Shown piece by piece: positions 1 to 5,238 of a stretch of DNA of 14,062 nt. Made by a program: the position numbers and the translations under genes. Numbering within the stretch: position 1 is the stretch's first letter; every line of letters starts with the position of its first letter. Source of the DNA: JBICHM01 sp043101835 (GTDB lineage: Bacteria; Planctomycetota; Phycisphaerae; Phycisphaerales; UBA1924); assembly GCA_043101835.1 (NCBI GenBank), contig JBICHM010000181.1, positions 1 to 14,062 of the forward strand. Reading direction: 5' to 3'. The notes beneath the pieces were generated by a model. The model searched no databases and had not been told where the DNA came from. It saw only the letters and a list, made by a program, of their open reading frames with translations.

Positions 1-18
1 CGTGTGCTCTTCCGATCT
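1..18 (+). other. Residual Illumina adapter at contig edge
   Basis: The 18 bases CGTGTGCTCTTCCGATCT are identical to the 3' end of the Illumina TruSeq read-2 adapter. Immediately after them, from base 19, the sequence reads as NrfA in one open frame. These bases are therefore a library artefact, not genomic DNA, and nothing should be inferred from the apparent coding sequence that runs through them. Confidence 0.95.
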
Positions 19-302
19 GGGTCCTCGAACTGCAGAAGAAGGCGCAGTGGCGCCTGGACTTCATCAGCAGCGAGAACTCAATGGGGTTCCACGCCGACCA
101 GGAGGCGGCGCGCCTGCTGGCGGAGGCGATTGACTACGCGCGCACGGCGCAGGCGATGGCGCAGTCGATCCGCATGCCCGCCGCGCCCGAGGGCGACCGC
201 CCGAGCGCGCCGGTCGAGGGCGTAACGCCGACCGAGCAGGCGCCCCCGGGGCCGTACAAGCGCCCGCAGCCGACGGAGCCGCCGGACGCCCAGCAGGACT
301 GA
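19..302 (+). CDS. nrfA: NrfA, ammonia-forming cytochrome c nitrite reductase, C-terminal fragment
   Basis: This is the last 93 codons (frame from base 21) of a pentahaem cytochrome c552, the periplasmic enzyme that reduces nitrite to ammonium with six electrons. The visible part opens with a KKAQWRLDFISSENSMGFH block followed by an ADQEAARLLAEAIDYAR helix. It aligns with the conserved NrfA C-terminal helical region (AQWRWD...GIHMHAPEEGLRML in the E. coli protein, from memory). The five haem-binding motifs and the active-site residues lie upstream, outside the window. The last 40 or so residues form a Pro/Glu-rich tail without recognisable structure. The gene is cut by the adapter-contaminated contig end, not by a biological break. 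It ends in TGA and converges on the next gene with only 7 bp between stops. A partner NrfH or other electron donor cannot be seen. Confidence 0.85.
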
Positions 303-309
303 CGATGCA

Positions 310-798
310 TCAGGCGCCGCTCTCGCGCGCGGGGGCGTCGTCGGGTTCGCCGATGTCGGCGGTCAGGTAGACGCCCGCCGGCGTGCGGACGAGGCCGGTC
401 GGCGTGCCCTGCTCGGCGAGGAGCGCGAGCAGTTCGTCATCGCCGATGCGCTCGGCGCGCACCGTGGGACGCACGGCGATGCGTTCGGCGATGCCGGGGT
501 CGGTGGCGACCAGCTCGATGCGGACTGCCGATGGCGACGGCGCATCGCTCGGCGCGGTCGGCGCGATGGCGATCGGGCCGGCCGGCGTCGGCGCCACCGG
601 GGCGCGGACGCTGGTCCCCCACTGCCAGAGGGCCACGGCGAACGCGACGACGCCCAGCGCGATACCCACGCGCCGCGCGGCGCGCCGGCGGTGGCGGCGC
701 GCGGCTTCGGCGGGGACGCGCTCGCGCAGCTCGGCGAGCATTGCGTCGCGCCGGACGGCGCCTTCGGGCGACAGCGGTTCGTGGCGGTCGTCAGGCAT
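310..798 (-). CDS. Single-pass membrane protein, candidate anti-sigma factor partner
   Basis: The 162-residue product is not recognised as a named family. Residues 1-43 are charged and Arg-rich (RRHRRRAARR just before the membrane), a hydrophobic helix spans about 44-60, and a Pro/Ala-rich linker (61-95) leads to a small C-terminal domain ending near 150. Positive charge before the helix predicts cytoplasmic N-terminus and extracytoplasmic C-terminus. The gene overlaps the end of the ECF sigma gene by 8 bp and has a perfect AGGAGG six bases before the ATG, so it is co-translated with the sigma factor. Position and topology are those of an anti-sigma factor, but the cytoplasmic part is short and lacks the zinc-binding HxxxCxxC pattern, so that role is inferred. 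It could instead be an output or accessory protein of the operon. Confidence 0.75.
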   Translation of the reverse strand: MPDDRHEPLSPEGAVRRDAMLAELRERVPAEAARRHRRRAARRVGIALGVVAFAVALWQWGTSVRAPVAPTPAGPIAIAPTAPSDAPSPSAVRIELVATDPGIAERIAVRPTVRAERIGDDELLALLAEQGTPTGLVRTPAGVYLTADIGEPDDAPARESGA

Positions 799-1327
799 GG
801 CGGTCCTCCTGGTCGGCGCGTTTGCGCACGGTGTCGAGCGCGCGGTTGATGCGCCCGTCCACCGCGCCGGGGGAGAGGCCGACGCGCCGGCCGATGGCGC
901 CGAGGGTCAGCCCCGCGCGGAAGCGGAGGTCGATGAGGTCGGCGGTGGCGCGGTCGAGTGCGCCGAGTTCGTCGCGGAGCCAGTCGAGGGCGTCAGGGTC
1001 GACCGACTGCGCGGGCGCGGCGTCTGCTTTCGCCGCGGCGCGCTCGCGCGAGCGCAGGCGGCGCTCGCGGCGCAGATGGTCGTAGGCGCAGCGGAGGGCG
1101 ACGCGACGCAGCCAGGCGTCGAGGGCGGCTTCGTTGGGCAGCGGCTTCATGCGGCGGATGACCTTGAGCATGGCGTCCTGCACGATGTCGAGGCAGGCGG
1201 CTTCATCGAGGCCGGTGCGCCGGCGGACGACGGCGTAGACGAAGTCGAAGCGGGCTTTGTAGAGGCGCGCGAACGCCTCGGGGTCTCCCGAGGCGATCGC
1301 GGCGGTGATGCGTCTGACGTCGTCCAC
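791..1327 (-). CDS. ECF-type RNA polymerase sigma factor
   Basis: The 178-residue product has the two-domain layout of group IV (ECF) sigma factors. Sigma-2 covers about residues 12-92: AFARLYKARFDFVYAVVRRR, the core-binding motif DIVQDAMLKVIRR at 48-59, then AWLRRVALRCAYDHLRRERR at 71-90. Sigma-4 covers about 115-170, with a helix-turn-helix LTLGAIGRRVGLSPGAVDGRINRAL at 140-164 (written here as LTLGAIGRRVG then LSPGAVDGRINRAL). A short Ala-rich linker separates them and there is no sigma-3, as expected. The start is GTG; no strong ribosome-binding site precedes it, so the true start could differ by a few codons. It lies 54 bp after the secreted protein gene and overlaps the membrane protein downstream, so the three form one transcription unit. 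Promoter specificity and signal cannot be read from sequence. Confidence 0.9.
   Translation of the reverse strand: MDDVRRITAAIASGDPEAFARLYKARFDFVYAVVRRRTGLDEAACLDIVQDAMLKVIRRMKPLPNEAALDAWLRRVALRCAYDHLRRERRLRSRERAAAKADAAPAQSVDPDALDWLRDELGALDRATADLIDLRFRAGLTLGAIGRRVGLSPGAVDGRINRALDTVRKRADQEDRHA
805..810 (-). promoter_or_regulatory. Strong Shine-Dalgarno inside the sigma gene
   Basis: AGGAGG on the minus strand lies six bases upstream of the ATG at 798, within the last codons of the ECF sigma gene. It fixes the start of the membrane protein and indicates that the two are translationally coupled. Confidence 0.75.
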
Positions 1328-1381
1328 GGTCGGGCTCGACGGGGGTGCGGCTTGGCCGCGGACCAGTGTGACGACGGGCGG

Positions 1382-2296
1382 TCAATCATCAAGGCGTTCG
1401 CGGAGGCGATTGAGGGCCTCGGTGTATCGCTGCACACGGCGCGCGACGACCTCGAACTCCGCATCGGCCCGGACGACCTCGAGTTCGGCCTCGGTGACGC
1501 CGACCTCCGGCGCGATGCCCTCCTCGAACGCGTCCTGCATCTGCTTCAGACTGGCACGCGCGACCTCCACCTGCTTCTCAGCGATGCGGAGTTCACCTCG
1601 CGCCTCGACGAGCCGGTCCTCGATGACGGCCATGTCGTCGTACACCGAGTCGGTGCGGTTTTGATCCTGGCGAACCTCGGCGCGGAGTTGATCGAGACCA
1701 TCGGTGACGAGGTCCAGCTGTGCTTCTGAGCCGCGGATGATGAGCAGCGCCGTCGGCTCGTGAAAACGCAGCGTCGAGTCACCGGGTTCGGTCTCGACCA
1801 TCGCCTGCACGGCGCTGAGCAGGTCGTCGGCGGGCAGGCCGCCGTTCAGATGCTCGCGGACCGACCAGGTGCGTGTCTGCGGCACATTGGAGCCGCGTCG
1901 ATCGACGAGCGAGAAGCTGAGCGCCGATTCCTCAGTGCCCGAAATCGGGATCGCCGAGACGCTCAGCGCCCGCGCCTCGTTCGTCGGCGCGCTCGCCACG
2001 CGCTCGACGAGCCAGCCGACGCTCTTGAGATCGACCTGCCGGAGCGTGAGGGGCGGCACGCGAAAGGCCTCCGCGTCCGCGCTCACGACGACGGTGGCGG
2101 TCGTACTCGCGGAACGGATGGCGCTGACGAGCTGGCCGAGCGAGCCGCCGCCGAAGTCGAGGCTGAAGAGCGTCGCTGCGACCTGGCGTTCGGGCGCGGC
2201 GTCGTGGGCCGCGTCCTGCGCCAGCGCGCTCGGCGTTGCCCCCGCCAGAGGCAGGACGGCGGCGAGGATGGCGAAGCGTCGGGCGAGGGTGTGCAT
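1382..2296 (-). CDS. Secreted secretin-N-like protein with C-terminal coiled coil
   Basis: The 304-residue product begins with a signal peptide (Arg-Arg, hydrophobic stretch 8-20, likely cleavage after ALA at 24-26). Residues 40-102 (ATLFSLDFGGGSLGQLVSAI onward) resemble the small STN/secretin N-terminal fold: a strand, an amphipathic helix, then VSADAEAFRVPPLTLRQVDL. Residues 174-208 (STLRFHEPTALLIIRGSEAQ, then a helix with LDQL) resemble the N1-type secretin-N repeat. Residues 208-304 are a long heptad-rich helix, with a FEEGIAPEVGVTEAELEVVR stretch reminiscent of TolC-family helices. There is no secretin barrel, so it is not a pore. The start is chosen because AGGAG lies seven bases before ATG 2296 and the signal peptide follows at once; longer in-frame extensions lack both. 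As first gene of the sigma-factor unit it may sense or act at the envelope (inference). Confidence 0.75.
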   Translation of the reverse strand: MHTLARRFAILAAVLPLAGATPSALAQDAAHDAAPERQVAATLFSLDFGGGSLGQLVSAIRSASTTATVVVSADAEAFRVPPLTLRQVDLKSVGWLVERVASAPTNEARALSVSAIPISGTEESALSFSLVDRRGSNVPQTRTWSVREHLNGGLPADDLLSAVQAMVETEPGDSTLRFHEPTALLIIRGSEAQLDLVTDGLDQLRAEVRQDQNRTDSVYDDMAVIEDRLVEARGELRIAEKQVEVARASLKQMQDAFEEGIAPEVGVTEAELEVVRADAEFEVVARRVQRYTEALNRLRERLDD

Positions 2297-2324
2297 GGGT
2301 TGGCTCCTGCAGGGGTCTTCTCTC

Positions 2325-2349
2325 GGCCCGGCCCCCGGATGGGCGGGCC
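2325..2349 (-). repeat. GC-rich hairpin in leader of the secretin-N-like gene
   Basis: GGCCCGGCCC and GGGCGGGCC pair as a nine-base stem with one bulged G around a six-base loop, about 28 bases upstream of ATG 2296. It could shape the leader RNA of the minus-strand operon. In DNA this GC-rich such stems also arise by chance, so support is weak. Confidence 0.3.
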
Positions 2350-2403
2350 CTCGCCATGGGAACGGCGCCGGGCGGACGGTTTCGCGCGGGCTGGCGGGTT
2401 TCT

Positions 2404-2431
2404 TTGACGGATCGCTCGCGGGGCGTAGACT
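2404..2431 (+). promoter_or_regulatory. Sigma-70-type promoter of prfB, predicted leaderless
   Basis: TTGACG at 2404-2409 (5 of 6 matches to TTGACA) and TAGACT at 2426-2431 (4 of 6 to TATAAT) are separated by 16 bases. Transcription would start six or seven bases after the -10 box, at 2437-2438, which is the prfB ATG itself. No Shine-Dalgarno precedes that ATG, consistent with a leaderless mRNA. Confidence 0.55.
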
Positions 2432-2437
2432 CCGCCC

Positions 2438-3548
2438 ATGCACTTCGAAACGCACCAGCCAGTGATCGATGATCTCGAGGCGCGGATCTTGACCATCCGC
2501 GACTCTCTTTAACTACCCGGCCAAAGCACAGCGGCTCGCCGACCTCGAAGAGGCGATGGGAGCCGCGGATTTCTGGGACAGCCCCGACGACGCGCAGAAG
2601 ACGGTCGCCGAGATGAAGCTCGTCAAGGCGCAGGTGTCGCCGGTGCGCGCCTTCCAGGAAAAGCTGGAGGACGCGAAGGTCGCCTACGAGCTCGCCGTCG
2701 AGGCCGACGACAAGGACATGCTCGCCGAGGCGGACGAGCAGCTGCACCAGCTGACCGCCGACCTCGATCGCATCGAGCTGCAGAGCCTGCTGGCCGGCAA
2801 GCACGACCATCGCGACTGCTATGTGACCATCAGCGCCGGCGACGGCGGCACCGAGGCCAACGACTGGGCCGAGATGCTGCTGCGCATGTACGCCAAGTGG
2901 CTCGACCGGCACCCGGAGTGGAAGGTCGAGGAGCTGAGCCTCCAGCACGGCGTTGAGGTGGGCATCGACGATGTGACGCTGCACATCAAGGGGCCCTTCG
3001 CCTACGGCTACCTCAAGTGCGAGCGCGGCACGCACCGGCTCGCGCGCGTCAGCCCGTTCAACGCGCAGGGCAAGCGGCAGACCTCCTTCGCGACTGTCGA
3101 TGTCGTGCCGGAGTTCGAGGAGACGGAGCTCGAGATCCCGGACAAGGACCTTGAGATCACCTTCTTTGCGCGCTCCAGCGGCCCCGGCGGGCAGAATGTG
3201 AACAAGGTGGCCAGCGCCTGCCGCGTGGTGCACCTGCCGACGAGCATCAGCGTCGTGGCGAGCACGCACCGCGACCAGGGGCAGAACAAGCGGCAGGCCC
3301 TCGAGATCCTTCGGGCGAAGCTCGAGCAGCTCGAGGAGGAGAAGAAGGCCAAGGAGCTGGCCGAGGCGACCGGCGGCGCCGTCGATCGCGGCTGGGGCAC
3401 GCAGATCCGCTCCTACGTGATCTACGACAATCGCGTGAAGGACCACCGCACCGGCCACGAGGTGATGAACCCGCAGTATGTCCTCGACGGGCATCTGGAC
3501 GACTTCATCAACGCGGAACTGCAGCGGAAGCGGGCGCAGAAGGGCTGA
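2438..3548 (+). CDS. prfB: Peptide chain release factor 2, made by +1 programmed frameshift
   Basis: RF2 releases finished proteins at UGA and UAA codons. The first frame (24 codons from ATG 2438, ending RDSL) stops at TAA 2510-2512; skipping base 2510 continues as NYPAKAQRL to TGA 3548, giving 369 residues (E. coli 365). In this joined numbering the stop-recognition tripeptide SPF falls at 205-207 and the catalytic GGQ (in SSGPGGQNVNK) at 250-252, the same positions as in E. coli RF2. The junction also aligns: RDSL/NYPAK here against RGYL/DYDAK in E. coli. Annotation starting at the internal ATG 2556 would lose 39 N-terminal residues. The slip site and its surroundings are unusual and are described separately. 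The gene is divergent from the sigma-factor operon and convergent with the lipoprotein gene. Confidence 0.95.
2504..2513 (+). promoter_or_regulatory. prfB +1 recoding site, variant TCT CTT TAA C
   Basis: The P-site CTT codon can re-pair with TTT one base downstream when the following stop is read slowly; this is the autoregulatory switch of RF2. The canonical site is CTT TGA C, where only RF2 reads the stop. Here the stop is TAA, which RF1 also reads. The usual AGGGGG stimulator just upstream is replaced by CGCGAC (2498-2503): the protein motif RGSL/RGYL is kept as RDSL but the Shine-Dalgarno-like bases are gone. Position and reading-frame logic make the frameshift itself very likely. Confidence 0.85.
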
Positions 3549-3554
3549 GCGCGC

Positions 3555-4460
3555 TTACCCGCCCGACCGCTCGCGCGGTCGGCTCGGTTCAAGTTGTTGC
3601 AATGCAGCGGCCGTCTGCTCGGCGACCTCGATCATCGCGGTGCTTGGAGTCTGGCACCAGGGGTGGTTGATCAGGATGACGCGGCCGCCCTCCACTGCGC
3701 GCAGCCGAAGGCGGCGCAGGGGGGAGAGGATCTCGGCGAGGTCGTCGGGGTCGGCGTTGGGCGCGAAGAGGACGATGGTGTCGGGGTCGAGGCGACGCAG
3801 GTCCTCGGGATCGAACTCGATGTAGGGCGCGCCTTCGTCGAGCGCGAGGGTGACGGCGAGGCGGTCGAGCAGCTGGTGGTGGAAGGAGCCCGGGCCCGCG
3901 GCGCCGGGCGGGTTCGTCCAGTAGAGCGGGAGCGTGCGCCCCGCGCGCTCGGCGAGGCCGGGGACGGGCGACCAGGCGTCGTCCATGTGTGCGACGAGTT
4001 CCGCGGCGCGGTCGGCGGCGTCGAAGCGCGCGCCGAGATCGATCGTCGCGGCGCGGATGTCCTGGAGTGTCAGCATGGGGTAGTCGACGACCGTCCAGTT
4101 GCGCGCCTCTGCGAGTTTGGCGAGGCGGGCGGGCAGGTCGCGCGCACCCCATTCGAGGAGCACGTGCGTCGGCTCGGCGCGCCCGAGGAGTTCGTAGTCG
4201 ACGCCGGACTGGTCGCCGGCGACGGGGATGGCCTGATCGGTGTAGTCGTCGAATGCGTGGCGGGCGACGATGCGGTCGGCGAGGGCGAGGTCGTCGAGGA
4301 TGATCGCCAGCGCCGGGCTGAGCGCGGCGATGCGAGGGCCGTCCTCCGGCGCCCCCGATTGCGGGGTCGCCTGATCGGCGCTCTGCCCTCCGCAGGCGGG
4401 GAGCAGGAGGGCCGCAACGAGCGCGAGGAGGGTCGCGATGCGCGGGGTGAATATCTGCAT
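3555..4460 (-). CDS. BtuF/FepB-type periplasmic substrate-binding lipoprotein
   Basis: The 301-residue product has a lipoprotein signal (hydrophobic 8-20, lipobox LPAC with Cys23), so it is probably tethered to a membrane on the periplasmic side. The rest has the helical-backbone metal-receptor pattern of cobalamin/siderophore-binding proteins: an opening strand RIAALSPALAIILDDLALAD (43-62), AGDQSGVDYELLGRAEPTHV (81-100) leading to the first-lobe strand, a long linking helix about 130-165, then NPPGAAGPGSFHHQLLDRLA (183-202) matching the family's GPGTF...L..AGG turn, and INHPWCQTPST near the end. ATG 4460 is preferred over the upstream GTG 4478 because it begins the signal peptide directly. 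No permease or ATPase is adjacent, and no cobalamin riboswitch motif was seen, so ligand is unknown. Converges on prfB with 6 bp between stops. Confidence 0.8.
   Translation of the reverse strand: MQIFTPRIATLLALVAALLLPACGGQSADQATPQSGAPEDGPRIAALSPALAIILDDLALADRIVARHAFDDYTDQAIPVAGDQSGVDYELLGRAEPTHVLLEWGARDLPARLAKLAEARNWTVVDYPMLTLQDIRAATIDLGARFDAADRAAELVAHMDDAWSPVPGLAERAGRTLPLYWTNPPGAAGPGSFHHQLLDRLAVTLALDEGAPYIEFDPEDLRRLDPDTIVLFAPNADPDDLAEILSPLRRLRLRAVEGGRVILINHPWCQTPSTAMIEVAEQTAAALQQLEPSRPRERSGG
3563..3582. terminator. Hairpin between convergent prfB and lipoprotein genes
   Basis: CCGACCGC (3563-3570), loop TCGC, GCGGTCGG (3575-3582) form a perfect eight-base stem 15 bases after the prfB stop and inside the last codons of the opposing gene. 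There is no T-run on either side, so it is a weak candidate for a shared intrinsic terminator or an end-protecting stem. Confidence 0.4.
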
Positions 4461-4497
4461 GGATCGGCTCGATCGCACCGACGGAGAGTAGGCCCAA

Positions 4498-4550
4498 GTC
4501 GCCGGGCGTGGTGTTTCCCGACCACGGATGGTCGGACGAGACCCGGCGAC
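4498..4550. repeat. Nested inverted repeat between divergent genes
   Basis: A perfect nine-base outer pair (GTCGCCGGG 4498-4506 with CCCGGCGAC 4542-4550) encloses a perfect seven-base inner pair (CCGACCA 4518-4524 with TGGTCGG 4529-4535, loop CGGA). As RNA the TTTC at 4514-4517 can also pair with GAGA 4538-4541. It fills much of the 106 bp between the lipoprotein and the coiled-coil gene and ends 16 bases before ATG 4567. It may be an operator for both genes or a leader RNA structure for one of them. Confidence 0.55.
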
Positions 4551-4566
4551 GCCTCGGAGCGCACAG

Positions 4567-5238
4567 ATGAGCTTCTTTCAGCGTCTGGCGTCGATGCTTG
4601 GTTCGCGACCCCACGCGGTGGGTGTCGGGGTCGGAACAGACACGGCGGACCGGCACGATCGGCTGTTCGATGGCGACGCCCGGCGTCGGCCGGGCGTGCG
4701 CGGGCTGCTGCCCGGCGCCCGCGCGGAGCAGGACGCGACCGACCAGATGCGCGACGCGGCGGAAGAGATCCTCGCCCTCGTCCGCAAGGTGGACCAGCAC
4801 CTCGACAAGCAGTCGGCCCGATCGCTGCGGATGACGGAGATCGCCGAGCGCATGCCTCGGGCGGCCGACACGCTGCCGGAGATCCGCGACCAGCAGGAGC
4901 GGATGACCGAGAGCCTCGAGGACATCGCCACCAGCGCGCGGGACATGACGGACCAGCTGCGGTTCGCGATGTCGCAGGTGGCGGCGATCGCCGATCGCGT
5001 GGAGCGGTCGGCGCCCCACCAGGAGCGTCTGGGCAACACGCTGACGAGCCTGCATGTGGCAGTCGCCTCGATGTCGGGCGTGATCGATCGGGATCGCGTG
5101 CGCCAGGCGCGTCGTGAGGAGCGGGCCGCGCTGCGCAGCGAGCGCGCGATGCGCCGGCTGACGATCACGCTGGCGTGCTGCGCCGGCGGGCTCTTCTGCT
5201 GTGCGGGCGCGATCGCGACGCTGATCGTGCTCGGCTAG
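4567..5238 (+). CDS. Coiled-coil protein with C-terminal membrane anchor
   Basis: The 223-residue product matches no family I recognise. Residues 1-50 are basic and Gly-rich without clear structure. Residues 54-195 are almost entirely helical with heptad-like spacing (for example DQMRDAAEEILALVRKVDQH at 59-78 and TESLEDIATSARDMTDQL at 114-131). A single hydrophobic segment (199-222) ends the chain and holds two Cys-Cys pairs (204-205 and 211-212). With no signal peptide and Arg-rich residues just before the segment (RSERAMRR), the coiled coil should face the cytoplasm. The coiled coil resembles the generic helices of methyl-accepting proteins, but no signalling-tip motif is present. ATG 4567 is preferred over 4528 because GGAG sits seven bases upstream and the earlier extension overlaps the inverted repeat. 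It shares its stop with the opposing gene (CTAG). Confidence 0.7.
   Translation: MSFFQRLASMLGSRPHAVGVGVGTDTADRHDRLFDGDARRRPGVRGLLPGARAEQDATDQMRDAAEEILALVRKVDQHLDKQSARSLRMTEIAERMPRAADTLPEIRDQQERMTESLEDIATSARDMTDQLRFAMSQVAAIADRVERSAPHQERLGNTLTSLHVAVASMSGVIDRDRVRQARREERAALRSERAMRRLTITLACCAGGLFCCAGAIATLIVLG

Noticed and set aside
383..1729. 448-codon plus-strand open frame across the sigma operon
   Set aside because: It is the antisense shadow of the sigma factor, membrane protein and secretin-like genes, which have clear domains and ribosome-binding sites; its product is low-complexity and matches nothing.
1382..2296. Secretin or TolC-type outer-membrane channel
   Set aside because: It has secretin-N-like and TolC-like helical stretches, but at 304 residues it has no barrel-forming region.
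2438..2556. prfB as a pseudogene or a sequencing indel
   Set aside because: The frame change falls exactly at the conserved RF2 recoding position, with CTT followed by a stop and C, and both sides align to RF2. A random indel there is very unlikely.
1932..3494. 520-codon minus-strand open frame opposite prfB
   Set aside because: It runs antisense to the whole of RF2 and out of frame with the secretin-N-like gene. Such long shadows are expected at this GC content.
4461..4566. Cobalamin riboswitch upstream of the BtuF-like gene
   Set aside because: No B12-box-like sequence was found and the gap is too short for the full structure; only a nested inverted repeat is present.
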